Of a DNA stretch of 17,842 bases, positions 1 through 7,286 are shown in pieces (position 1 is the stretch's first letter; each line of letters opens with the position of its first letter). The DNA is from DSXH01 sp964532065 (GTDB lineage: Bacteria > Bacteroidota > Ignavibacteria > Ignavibacteriales > Melioribacteraceae), in contig CAZHHG010000060.1 of assembly GCA_964532065.1 (NCBI GenBank), positions 1 to 17,842 of the forward strand, in the 5' to 3' direction. Made by a program: the position numbers and the translations under genes. The notes beneath the pieces are model-generated. The model was not told where the DNA came from. It saw nothing but the letters and a program-made list of their open reading frames with translations, and did no database searches.

Positions 1-670
1 TGTCGTGAGTAACTGCTATAACAGTTCCTTCATACCTGTTCAATTCTGCTTCAAGCCATAATACTGTCTCGGCGTCGAGATGATTTGTCGGTTCATCAAG
101 AAGCAGGATGTCCGGTTTCTTTAGCAGCAGCCTGCAAAGAGCAACACGCCTCCTTTCACCGCCAGAAAGGACCTCTACAGGAGTATCGGGAGGCGGACAG
201 CCGAGAACATCCATCGCCATCTCAAGCTTTGAATCGAGATCCCATGCGTCGAGATGGTCCAGCTTTTCCTGCACCTTACCCTGACGCTCGAGCAGATCGT
301 TCATTTCGTCGTCTGTCATCGGTTCTGAGAACTTTGCGTTTATTTCATCATACTCTTTCAAAACGTCTACAATTTCCTGAACACCTTCCTGTACCACTTC
401 CTTAACTGTTTTTGAATTTTCGAGGAGCGGTTCCTGCTCAAGAAAGCCTATTGTAAATCCGGGCGATACGGCAGTCTCGCCGTTAAAATCTTTATCAACC
501 CCGGAAAGGATTTTCAGCAGAGTGCTTTTACCGGAGCCGTTCAATCCTAATACTCCGATTTTAGCTCCGTAGAAATATGAAAGGTAAATATCTTTTATGA
601 CCGGTTTGTTGTTATAATACTTGCTTACTCCGATCATAGAATAAATTATTTTATTCGGTTCTGTGGACAT
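1..670 (-). CDS. ettA: Energy-dependent translational throttle protein EttA (ABC-F), C-terminus cut by window edge
   Basis: This is the N-terminal 223 codons of an ABC-F family ATPase, a cytosolic protein that binds the ribosomal E site and gates early elongation according to ATP/ADP state. I translated it from the reverse strand, starting at the ATG at 670-668. An AGGA lies a few bases upstream. Visible motifs are the Walker A GLNGSGKST (residues 42-50), the signature LSGGERRRVALCRLL (168-182) and the Walker B DILLLDEPTNHLD (187-199). The reading runs off the edge right after the H-switch THD. The insert between Walker A and signature (about 100-160) matches the short EttA arm rather than the longer Uup or antibiotic-resistance type. 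EttA is usually about 555 aa, so roughly 60% of the gene lies outside. It is divergent from sthA and has its own -7 element. Family assignment is strong; EttA rather than another ABC-F subgroup is likely but rests on half a protein. Confidence 0.93.
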   Translation of the reverse strand, partial: MSTEPNKIIYSMIGVSKYYNNKPVIKDIYLSYFYGAKIGVLGLNGSGKSTLLKILSGVDKDFNGETAVSPGFTIGFLEQEPLLENSKTVKEVVQEGVQEIVDVLKEYDEINAKFSEPMTDDEMNDLLERQGKVQEKLDHLDAWDLDSKLEMAMDVLGCPPPDTPVEVLSGGERRRVALCRLLLKKPDILLLDEPTNHLDAETVLWLEAELNRYEGTVIAVTHD

Positions 671-701
671 TTTTTCCTGATTAAATTTTTGTGAAGTGAT
701 G

Positions 702-709
702 CAAACATA
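702..709 (-). promoter_or_regulatory. Probable -7 promoter element for ettA
   Basis: Read on the minus strand, this is TATGTTTG, a full match to the Bacteroidota -7 consensus TAnnTTTG. It lies 31 nt upstream of the ettA ATG. No convincing -33 TTTG is seen at the expected distance, where the sequence is a T-rich run instead. Confidence 0.5.
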
Positions 710-814
710 CTATAAATCCGATAGATAAAAAATAGGATCGGCCTCTCTTTATTGAACTGAAAATCCGTTTGAAAATTCAATACTATATTTTATTAAAACT
801 GATATCTACTTCAC

Positions 815-846
815 TTTGCGTTTACAAAATTGTTCACTTAACTTTG
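815..846 (+). promoter_or_regulatory. Probable sthA promoter (-33 TTTG, -7 TAACTTTG)
   Basis: TTTG at 815-818 is followed after 20 nt by TAACTTTG at 839-846. Both elements and their spacing fit the Bacteroidota housekeeping promoter. The -7 element ends 28 nt before the sthA ATG, which implies a short leader carrying the AGAGGA ribosome site at 856-861. Confidence 0.6.
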
Positions 847-874
847 TCACATCAAAGAGGAATGAAATCCCCCG

Positions 875-2260
875 ATGGAAAAATACGACGTAATAATAAT
901 AGGCAGCGGGCCCGGCGGAGAAGGCGCTGCCATGGCTTGCGCTAAACACGGAAAAAAAGTTGCTGTTTGCGACGATTTCTCCCTCGTCGGCGGCGCTAAC
1001 ACACATAAAGGTACTATTCCAAGCAAAGCACTCCGGCATGCGAGTCAGATCCTTATGGACGGCGGAAGGCTCGCCGGTTCGGATTACCAGACTCTGCTTC
1101 GCCAGACTGAATCGATTATTAAGAACCAGGTTGAATTGAGGGAGAGTTTTTACAGAAGAAACTCCGTCAATCTTCTTATAGGAAGAGCCCGGTTCATCGA
1201 TCCCCATAAAGTTGAAGTTACCGAACATACAGGCCTGAAGAAAATTTATCAATCGGATGCCTTTGTAATTGCAACTGGCTCACGGCCATATCATCCGCCG
1301 GATGTTGACTTCACTCATCCCCGTATTATCGACAGTGATAAACTTCTTAAGATCCAGGATAATCCTAAAACGCTTACGATTTACGGTGCCGGTGTGATTG
1401 GTTGTGAATACGCTTCAATTTTCCGCGGCCTGAGTATAAAAGTAAATCTGATTAATACCCGTCACCAGCTTCTTTCGTTTTTAGACGATGAGATTATCGA
1501 TGCTCTCGCATATCATCTCCGCGAGAACGGTGTATTGATAAGGCATAATGAGGAATACGAAAAAGTTGTACCCGACGATAAAGGTGTTACGATCTTTCTT
1601 CAATCGAATAAGCAGATAAGAAGTGAATATCTTCTCTGGGCGCAGGGAAGAACAGGGAACTCACAGAATATGGGTTTGGAAGAGTTGGGAATTATTCCAG
1701 ATGGTAGAGGTTCCATTCCTGTTAATCAGTATTACCGGACGGTTGTTCCGCATATTTACGCCGTTGGCGATGTTATCGGATATCCTTCACTTGCGAGTGC
1801 CGCTTACGATCAGGGAAGATTTGCTGCCAGGAATCTTCTCTACGACGAACAAGCGACTCTTAAGATCGAAGACATTCCAACGGGAATATATACGCTTCCC
1901 GAAATCAGCTCGGTTGGTCTGAATGAAAGGGAATTAACCGAGAAGAAAATTCCCTATGAAGTAGGCCATTCATTTTTCAGACATCTTGCAAGAGCGCAGA
2001 TAACCGGAAGAACTGTTGGAATGTTGAAGATCCTTTTCCACCGCGAAACTCTTGAGATACTCGGTATTCACTGCTTCGGTTACGGCGCATCGGAAATTAT
2101 TCATATCGGTCAGGCAATTATGTCGCAGAAGGGTGAAGGTAATAGCCTTATCTATTTTGTGAATACAACTTTCAATTACCCTACAATGGCAGAAGCTTAT
2201 CGTGTTGCCGCGCTAAACGGCATTAACAGGGTTGAACTTATTAAGAAAGGATTGAGATAA
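875..2260 (+). CDS. sthA: Si-specific NAD(P)(+) transhydrogenase (soluble pyridine nucleotide transhydrogenase)
   Basis: This 461-aa cytosolic flavoprotein moves hydride between NADPH and NAD+ and balances the two nucleotide pools without a membrane gradient. It follows E. coli SthA closely from end to end. The FAD-binding motif GSGPGGEGAA is at residues 11-20. The segment THKGTIPSKALRH follows, and later come the NAD-binding GAGVIGCEYASIFRG, the FAD-contacting YAVGDVIGYPSLASAA and the C-terminal dimer motif VNTTFNYPTMAEAYRVAALNG. Length matches the family (E. coli about 466 aa). The redox disulfide of dihydrolipoamide dehydrogenases is absent, as expected for SthA. Here even the first Cys, kept in E. 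coli SthA, is Asn (GGANTHKGT). The start ATG is preceded by AGAGGA with a slightly long spacing. An upstream ATG at 862 is out of frame. It is a single gene with its own promoter, followed by a hairpin terminator. Confidence 0.96.
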   Translation: MEKYDVIIIGSGPGGEGAAMACAKHGKKVAVCDDFSLVGGANTHKGTIPSKALRHASQILMDGGRLAGSDYQTLLRQTESIIKNQVELRESFYRRNSVNLLIGRARFIDPHKVEVTEHTGLKKIYQSDAFVIATGSRPYHPPDVDFTHPRIIDSDKLLKIQDNPKTLTIYGAGVIGCEYASIFRGLSIKVNLINTRHQLLSFLDDEIIDALAYHLRENGVLIRHNEEYEKVVPDDKGVTIFLQSNKQIRSEYLLWAQGRTGNSQNMGLEELGIIPDGRGSIPVNQYYRTVVPHIYAVGDVIGYPSLASAAYDQGRFAARNLLYDEQATLKIEDIPTGIYTLPEISSVGLNERELTEKKIPYEVGHSFFRHLARAQITGRTVGMLKILFHRETLEILGIHCFGYGASEIIHIGQAIMSQKGEGNSLIYFVNTTFNYPTMAEAYRVAALNGINRVELIKKGLR

Positions 2261-2263
2261 AAA

Positions 2264-2286
2264 AAAGCCGGACAAAGTCCGGCTTT
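2264..2286. terminator. Intrinsic terminator shared by convergent sthA and lipoprotein gene
   Basis: A perfect 10-bp stem (AAAGCCGGAC / GTCCGGCTTT) encloses a 3-nt AAA loop. The minus strand has a run of eight T just after the stem (complement of 2259-2266), so termination is strongest for the minus-strand lipoprotein gene. For sthA the trailing T run is only three long, and it probably acts as a weaker or bidirectional stop. Confidence 0.85.
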
Positions 2287-2293
2287 CGCAATT

Positions 2294-2989
2294 TTACAGG
2301 TTTGTTGCCGCTTTGGCGTCTTCCATTAGTACTTTGTAGGAATAACCGTATCCGAAATCTTTGTTAAGAACAATCTTACCTTCAAAAATTACAATGTCGC
2401 CAACTTTAACATTCTCGTTTGTTGTAATTGTAAGATCGAAATCATCTTTATGTTTTGTTCCGTCCTGTAAATGGACCCAATTCCTCTTCATAATTCCGGT
2501 GTTAACTTTAACTACCTTCCCTTTTACTTTTACATTCCTGTTTGAATACACTTCCGGTTTGGAGAAGATCTGTTCAATTGTAATTCCGCCGATTACCGGT
2601 TCAACCTTTACTTCCTCCTTTGCAAGAACAGGTTTCTGCGGCTGATTCATAATTCCTTCACCGAGTTTTACACTCGCGGCATCGATGAATAATATTGAGT
2701 CGAACGTTCTGTCGAGTTCTTTGCTCGTAAAGTTTTTCATCTCCATCGCCTTGCTGTAGAGAACTACTTCGCCTTCTTTGAATTCAGCTTTGGGGGCTGC
2801 CATCCAGTATTCCTTCCCGTCTTCGGTTACTCGCAGGTAGGTGTAATCTGTAACCTGAATTACTTCCTGAACAGTTACTTTGTGCTGCTGAGGATTCGAT
2901 TTATTCTCTGTACTTTTATTTTCTTCACTATTTGAACAGGCCGTGATTGTAAGTGCTGCCAGTAGAATTAATACGTCTCTGAATCTCAT
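2294..2989 (-). CDS. Putative lipoprotein with two OB-like domains
   Basis: This is a 231-aa exported protein of unknown role. I chose the ATG at 2989 over an upstream in-frame ATG (3025) for two reasons. An AAGGA lies about 9 nt before it, and the protein then begins with a compact lipoprotein signal: a basic start, LILLAALTI and the lipobox ITAC with Cys18. A low-complexity Ser/Asn/Glu linker follows to about 36. Residues about 37-105 (VTVQEVIQV, YTYLRV, EYWMAAP, AMEMKNFTSKELDRTF) resemble the small beta-barrel domain near NrfJ-type periplasmic proteins. Residues about 135-226 form a second OB-like unit (VKVKGKVVKV, WVHLQDG, VGDIVIFEG). The protein should sit on a membrane facing the periplasm or the surface. 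No catalytic residues are recognisable. It is divergent from the rlmI-like gene and ends at a shared hairpin. The domain calls are by eye. Confidence 0.75.
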   Translation of the reverse strand: MRFRDVLILLAALTITACSNSEENKSTENKSNPQQHKVTVQEVIQVTDYTYLRVTEDGKEYWMAAPKAEFKEGEVVLYSKAMEMKNFTSKELDRTFDSILFIDAASVKLGEGIMNQPQKPVLAKEEVKVEPVIGGITIEQIFSKPEVYSNRNVKVKGKVVKVNTGIMKRNWVHLQDGTKHKDDFDLTITTNENVKVGDIVIFEGKIVLNKDFGYGYSYKVLMEDAKAATNL

Positions 2990-3022
2990 GAAATTTTTCC
3001 TTGTTAGTTGAAATTTGCAGTC

Positions 3023-3030
3023 CAAATATA
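3023..3030 (-). promoter_or_regulatory. Probable -7 promoter element for the OB-domain lipoprotein gene
   Basis: The minus strand reads TATATTTG, a full match to TAnnTTTG, 33 nt upstream of the chosen ATG at 2989. It supports that start, because the longer reading frame would begin inside this element (ATG complement at 3023-3025). The -33 region holds only a partial match (TTC). Confidence 0.5.
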
Positions 3031-3061
3031 ATTAAAAGTCCCTTCTGAACTATAGGAGACT

Positions 3062-3069
3062 TATATTTG
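3062..3069 (+). promoter_or_regulatory. Probable -7 promoter element for the RlmI-like gene
   Basis: TATATTTG matches TAnnTTTG fully and ends 20 nt before the TTG start at 3090. It is the same octamer as the divergent element at 3023-3030, so the two genes share a compact back-to-back promoter region of about 100 bp. A CTG at 3045-3047 is the nearest -33 candidate. Confidence 0.5.
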
Positions 3070-3089
3070 CACAACTATTTGAGGAAAAA

Positions 3090-4268
3090 TTGAACCGTTT
3101 GATACTTAAAAAGAAGGAAGAAATCAGAATAAAACAGGGGCATCTCTGGGTTTTCAGCAATGAAGTTGAAAAAATTGAAAATGACGGTTCAACTATTGAG
3201 AACGGCGACCTGATCTCAATATTCGATTATAAAGGAAATTACATCGCAGCCGGCTTTTATAATGCCAATTCACTTATTACCGCCAGAATTTTGACAAATA
3301 AAATTGATTTCGAAATTAACAGTCTTTTTGAGGAAAAACTCTCTACGGCTTTTGATCTGAGGAAGAGAATTTATCCGGAACGAAATTCATTCAGAATGGT
3401 TTTCAGCGAAAGTGATTTTCTGCCCGGACTTATAATCGATAAGTACAATAATTCTTTTGTTCTTCAGATTTATTCATCAGGAATGGAAAAGAGATCTGAC
3501 CTGATAGTGAGGATATTAAAAGAAAAGTATGGTGCCGTTAATATTTTTTCCAGGAATGAAGAGTATTTCAGAAAACTTGAAGGATTGCCGGAGGATGACA
3601 AAATTTATTCCGGCAGCAGGATGAATGAAATTATTGATGATGGTTCCGTTAAGTATAAAATCGATTTTAATTCCTCGCATAAGACCGGTTTTTATTTCGA
3701 TCAGTGCGATAACAGGCAATTTACCGGACGCTTATGCAAAGACAAATCCGTACTCGATTGCTTCTGCAATTCGGGCGGATTCGGCCTTCATGCGGCGTTA
3801 AACGGTGCCGGCTCTGTTACCTTTGTCGATTCTTCCTCTCAGGAGCTGAAGAATGCATCTGAAAACTTTGTTCTTAACGGATTCAAGTCGGCAAACCAGT
3901 TTATTGATTCGGATGTGTTCGATTATCTGGAAAAGTGTATTGCGCAGAATCAGAAATTCGATGTTGTGATTATTGATCCCCCGGCATTCGCAAAGAATAA
4001 AAAAAGTCTTCCTAAAGCTATTAAAGGTTATGAAAAACTGAATCGGCTTGCAATGCAGATTGTAAATCCGGGCGGATTTCTTTTTACTTCTTCATGTTCC
4101 TATCACCTTAAAGATTATCAATTCCTCGAAATAATAAATTCAGCCTCGGTAAAATCGGGAAGAGAGGTTCAGCAATTCTATTATAATAATGCCTCAATGG
4201 ATCACCCGAAAAATCCCGCAATGGAGGAAACTTCATACCTAAAATTTTCGGCCCTCAGAGTCCTTTGA
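3090..4268 (+). CDS. Class I SAM-dependent rRNA methyltransferase, RlmI-like
   Basis: This 392-aa cytosolic enzyme probably methylates C5 of a cytosine in 23S rRNA, like E. coli RlmI (about 396 aa). An N-terminal PUA domain (about 1-75; GHLWVFSNEV at 17-26) leads to a middle domain. A Rossmann methyltransferase domain follows with the KTGFYFDQ...NR motif at 198-209, the SAM-binding VLDCFCNSGGFGLHAA at 221-236, the acidic VDSS (246-249), DPPAF (296-300) and SSCSYH with the candidate catalytic Cys336. The start is TTG: GAGGA lies at 3081-3085 just before it, and the next in-frame Met is beyond residue 100. It is a stand-alone gene with its own -7 element. The target base cannot be read from sequence. 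Related PUA-methyltransferases (RlmK/L type) are longer or fused, so RlmI-like is the best call. Confidence 0.9.
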   Translation: MNRLILKKKEEIRIKQGHLWVFSNEVEKIENDGSTIENGDLISIFDYKGNYIAAGFYNANSLITARILTNKIDFEINSLFEEKLSTAFDLRKRIYPERNSFRMVFSESDFLPGLIIDKYNNSFVLQIYSSGMEKRSDLIVRILKEKYGAVNIFSRNEEYFRKLEGLPEDDKIYSGSRMNEIIDDGSVKYKIDFNSSHKTGFYFDQCDNRQFTGRLCKDKSVLDCFCNSGGFGLHAALNGAGSVTFVDSSSQELKNASENFVLNGFKSANQFIDSDVFDYLEKCIAQNQKFDVVIIDPPAFAKNKKSLPKAIKGYEKLNRLAMQIVNPGGFLFTSSCSYHLKDYQFLEIINSASVKSGREVQQFYYNNASMDHPKNPAMEETSYLKFSALRVL

Positions 4269-4428
4269 ATTTTGTCAGACCTGTTTTCAATCCCTATTTA
4301 TATAGTCCGGGTCTGAATAAAATTCTTATATTTACGGCGCTAAATCAGGAATTTTTAACACTTTTTAACGGTTAAAGAGAAACTTTTAATTACCTCTTTT
4401 GTTAAAACAAACAGTTTTCAAAATATAT

Positions 4429-4434
4429 AGGTGA
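4429..4434 (+). promoter_or_regulatory. Ribosome binding site AGGTGA deciding the moxR start
   Basis: AGGTGA is strongly complementary to the 16S rRNA 3' end and lies 5 nt before the TTG at 4440. The GTG at 4431 lies inside this element and has no purine-rich site of its own upstream, so it is probably part of the ribosome site and not the start codon. Confidence 0.6.
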
Positions 4435-4439
4435 ACAAA

Positions 4440-5423
4440 TTGGATATTACAGCGCTCAATGAAAGAATTCGTCGTGAAAGTGAATTCATTGATACACTCT
4501 TAAATGAAGTGGGAAAAGTGATTATTGGTCAGAAGCAGATGCTCGAAAGGCTTGTAATTGGTCTCCTCGGAAACGGCCACATACTTCTCGAAGGCGTCCC
4601 CGGTCTGGCTAAGACTCTTGCAATAAAATCTCTTTCTGCCTCAATGAAAGCAAAATTCCAGAGAATCCAGTTTACTCCGGACCTCCTGCCTGCCGATTTA
4701 ATCGGTACTCTGATCTATAATCAGAAGGAGAGTAATTTTACAATAAAGAAGGGGCCGATCTTTGCCAATTTTATTCTGGCAGATGAAATAAACCGCGCTC
4801 CTGCTAAAGTTCAGAGCGCGCTCCTTGAAGCAATGCAGGAACGCCAGGTTACTATAGGCGAAAATACTTTCAAGCTTGATGAACCGTTCCTTGTTCTGGC
4901 TACTCAGAATCCGATTGAACAGGAAGGGACATATCCGCTTCCCGAAGCTCAGGTGGATCGATTTATGCTCAAAGTGAAAATCTCCTACCCGACAAGGGAG
5001 GAAGAGCAGAAAATTATGAGAATGAATTCTACCGGCGAACTGCCTGTGCCGAAACAGGTGGTCGATCCTCAGGATATTATCAAAGCAAGAAAACTTGTAA
5101 GCGAAATTTATGTTGATGAAAAAATTGAGAAGTATATTCTCGATATAGTCTTCGCTACCCGTAATCCGAAAGATTACGGTCTGGATGAATTGACGGATCT
5201 GATCAGCTACGGTGCTTCACCGCGCGCATCGATTAACCTCGCGCTAGGTGCCCGCGCCATGGCATTTATTAGAAGAAGAGGATATGTAATTCCCGAAGAT
5301 GTCCGCTCAATCTGTTCTGATGTGCTGCGTCACCGTATCGCGGTTACTTATGAAGCCGAAGCGGAGGATATCACTTCCGAAACAATTATTTCTAAAATAT
5401 TGAACAGGATCGAGGTTCCGTGA
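4440..5423 (+). CDS. MoxR family AAA+ ATPase
   Basis: This is a 327-aa cytosolic AAA+ ATPase of the MoxR class, which acts as a chaperone on VWA/MIDAS partner proteins. Visible motifs are Walker A GVPGLAKT (residues 52-59), Walker B FILADEIN (111-118), sensor 1 LATQN (153-157) and the late sensor-2 region SYGASPRASINLALGARA. The start is taken as TTG because AGGTGA sits at the right distance. The in-frame GTG at 4431 would add three residues. It is the first gene of the Bat operon and is separated from the DUF58 gene by 40 nt. The upstream 160 bp must hold the operon promoter, but only a one-mismatch -7 element is visible there. The family call is firm. By analogy with other MoxR-DUF58-VWA loci, its clients are the VWA proteins encoded next to it. 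Confidence 0.95.
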   Translation: MDITALNERIRRESEFIDTLLNEVGKVIIGQKQMLERLVIGLLGNGHILLEGVPGLAKTLAIKSLSASMKAKFQRIQFTPDLLPADLIGTLIYNQKESNFTIKKGPIFANFILADEINRAPAKVQSALLEAMQERQVTIGENTFKLDEPFLVLATQNPIEQEGTYPLPEAQVDRFMLKVKISYPTREEEQKIMRMNSTGELPVPKQVVDPQDIIKARKLVSEIYVDEKIEKYILDIVFATRNPKDYGLDELTDLISYGASPRASINLALGARAMAFIRRRGYVIPEDVRSICSDVLRHRIAVTYEAEAEDITSETIISKILNRIEVP

Positions 5424-5463
5424 TCCGTTCCATTTACTATACTCGGATTACCAATTAATTGTT

Positions 5464-6339
5464 ATGCTGAATAAAGAATTATTGAAACAGGTAAAGCAGA
5501 TTGAGATCCGGACACGCGGAATTGTAAACGATGTATTCTCCGGAGAGTATCATTCCGTATTTAAAGGCCGGGGAATGGAGTTTGCTGAAGTACGCGAATA
5601 CCAGATCGGCGATGATGTGAGAAGTATCGACTGGAATGTAAGCGCTCGATTCGGCCATCCGTTTATTAAGATCTTTGAAGAGGAACGAGAACTGACCGTT
5701 ATGCTCCTTGTGGATCTGAGCGGCTCGCTTGTCTTCGGTTCGGTGGATAAAACCAAACAGCAGATCGCAGCCGAGATAAGCGCGATTCTTACACTTTCCG
5801 CTCTTAAGAATAACGACAAAGTGGGACTTATACTCTTCACGGATCAGATTGAAAAATTCATCCCGCCTAAGAAAGGGAAGACTCACTCGCTCAGAATAAT
5901 CAGGGAAGTTCTTTCGTTTGAACCTCAGGGGAATAAAACAAATCTGAAATCCGCGCTTGAATATTTTAATCATGCTATAAAGAAAAAAGCAATCGTCTTT
6001 CTGATATCGGACTTCTTCGATACCGGTTATGATAAAATTTTGAGAATTGTTGGCAAGAAGCACGATCTTATCGGAATAGTTCTTTCCGATCCCAGGGAAA
6101 GGGAAATCATCGGCTCGGGATTGATTAAGTTCAGAGACGCTGAAACAGGCAATATCCGATATGTCGATACCGACAGCAGGGATTTTCAGATAAACTTCAG
6201 AGAGACACAAAAAAGATTTAACAATTTCAGGAAACAGCTTTTTATTTCGAGCCGGCTCGACTCAATCGAAATTCAATCGGGAGGCTCATATATTAAACCG
6301 CTTGTCGATTTCTTTAAGATGAGAGAAAAAAGATGGTAA
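5464..6339 (+). CDS. DUF58 domain protein, MoxR partner
   Basis: This 291-aa soluble protein has no signal peptide or membrane segment. It carries the DUF58 hallmark around 25-62 (FSGEYHSVFKGRGMEF, then REYQIGDDVRSIDWN) and continues into a VWA-like fold. The metal-site motif DLSGS is at 84-88, a Thr is near 159 and an Asp is in LISDFFD near 183, so the MIDAS site looks complete. DUF58 proteins are almost always encoded beside moxR. Their function is inferred to be as an adaptor or a client of the ATPase. It overlaps the next gene by 7 nt (GATGGTAAG region), which suggests translational coupling. The ATG start has no clear purine-rich ribosome site. Family identity is firm; molecular role is inferred. 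Confidence 0.93.
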   Translation: MLNKELLKQVKQIEIRTRGIVNDVFSGEYHSVFKGRGMEFAEVREYQIGDDVRSIDWNVSARFGHPFIKIFEEERELTVMLLVDLSGSLVFGSVDKTKQQIAAEISAILTLSALKNNDKVGLILFTDQIEKFIPPKKGKTHSLRIIREVLSFEPQGNKTNLKSALEYFNHAIKKKAIVFLISDFFDTGYDKILRIVGKKHDLIGIVLSDPREREIIGSGLIKFRDAETGNIRYVDTDSRDFQINFRETQKRFNNFRKQLFISSRLDSIEIQSGGSYIKPLVDFFKMREKRW

Positions 6340-7286
6340 GAAAATTCCTTTTTGTTCATATATTGTTCTTCATCTCATTTCTCTCACTCAATGCCCAGGA
6401 AATGAGTGTAAGCGCGACAACCGATACAAGCAGTTTTATGGTTGGCGATTATATTACATATACAATCGAAATAAGACACGATAAGTATTTTGCTGTATAT
6501 CTTCCTCAAATTAAAGATAGCATTAAAGTACTCGATTTCATAAGGGCTCTTCCCGTCGAAAAAAAGAATGTCGGAGAAAATATTGTTGAGTACCACAAAT
6601 TTATTTTTTCGAAATATGATTCCGGCAAAGTAGAAATTCCACCGGTTAGGATCGAGTATACAAAACATCAAAGCGGCAACAGACATTCGCTCTATACCAA
6701 CCCGGTTTCTCTTACTGTTCATACTCTCCCCGTAAATACTCAGGAGGATATTAAGGATGTTAAGGAACCTGTAAAACTTCCGTTGAACTGGCTCCTCATT
6801 ATCGCGATTGTGGTCTTAATCGCAGCCTTGCTTGCTGGAGGATACTATCTCTATAAACGATTTAGGAAGAAGAAAGATGGCATGGTTCCCGCCGAACCGG
6901 AGATTAAGATACCTCCTCACGAAATTGCCCTGCAGAAACTTCATCTTCTCGAAGAGAAAAAATTGTGGCAGCAGGGATTTGTTAAAGAATATCATTCTGA
7001 AATAACGGAGATTGTCCGTTCCTATTTTGAAGACCGGTTTGATTTCCGCGCTCTTGAAATGACTTCCTCAGAAATTCTGGGTGTACTCAGTTATTTGGAA
7101 GAGGGAAAGAAAGTGGTGGAAACTGCGAATAATTTCTTCAGCAATGCGGATCTTGTTAAGTTTGCCAAATTTCAGCCGATTCCGAGCGTAAATGATGAAA
7201 TGATGAAACAGGCGTTTAGTATTGTGAACGATACAATTCCGGTATTTAATCCATCCGGAAATGATGAGGCGCAAAATGTTCGGTGA
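6333..7286 (+). CDS. Short BatD-like membrane protein (single beta-domain, TM, cytosolic helical domain)
   Basis: A 317-aa protein with a signal peptide (1-21, ending LNAQ), a periplasmic beta-rich domain (about 24-130; FMVGDYITYTIEI, EYHKFIFSKYDSGKVEIPPV), one membrane helix (about 152-175) and a cytosolic helical tail (about 176-317). The tail contains KEYHSEITEIVRSYFEDRF at 218-236 and ends with DLVKFAKFQP. The same layout and similar tail residues occur in the large BatD of this operon, which has three beta-domains instead of one. I therefore read it as a miniature BatD. Its position between the DUF58 gene and batA fits a role in the membrane complex, perhaps passing periplasmic signals to MoxR. 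It overlaps both neighbours (7 nt and about 11 nt). Precise function is unknown. Confidence 0.8.
   Translation: MVRKFLFVHILFFISFLSLNAQEMSVSATTDTSSFMVGDYITYTIEIRHDKYFAVYLPQIKDSIKVLDFIRALPVEKKNVGENIVEYHKFIFSKYDSGKVEIPPVRIEYTKHQSGNRHSLYTNPVSLTVHTLPVNTQEDIKDVKEPVKLPLNWLLIIAIVVLIAALLAGGYYLYKRFRKKKDGMVPAEPEIKIPPHEIALQKLHLLEEKKLWQQGFVKEYHSEITEIVRSYFEDRFDFRALEMTSSEILGVLSYLEEGKKVVETANNFFSNADLVKFAKFQPIPSVNDEMMKQAFSIVNDTIPVFNPSGNDEAQNVR
7265..7269 (+). promoter_or_regulatory. Ribosome binding site TGAGG deciding the batA start
   Basis: TGAGG ends 6 nt before the ATG at 7276, an ideal spacing. The in-frame ATGs at 7261 and 7264 overlap this site and have only a weak GGA upstream. The batA start is therefore placed at 7276, inside the end of the preceding gene. 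Confidence 0.55.

Noticed and set aside
85..405. Plus-strand open frame of 106 codons near the left edge
   Set aside because: It lies opposite the EttA coding sequence, whose Walker B and signature motifs fall in this interval on the minus strand.
806..1252. Open frame of 148 codons on the minus strand over the sthA start
   Set aside because: It overlaps the certain sthA gene and promoter, shows no family motif and has no ribosome site. It is a shadow of sthA.
4275..4316. Inverted repeat TCAGACC / GGTCTGA after the RlmI-like gene
   Set aside because: The stem is 7 bp but the loop is 28 nt and there is no T run after it, so a terminator is not supported.
4327..4334. TATATTTA as a possible -7 element for the moxR-Bat operon
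   Set aside because: It has one mismatch, lies about 105 nt before the start and has no -33 match. It may be real, but is too weak to list as a feature.
5479..6210. Long minus-strand open frame (243 codons) inside the DUF58 gene
   Set aside because: The plus-strand gene is certain from its DUF58 motifs. The opposite frame has no recognisable domain and arises from the codon pattern of the real gene.
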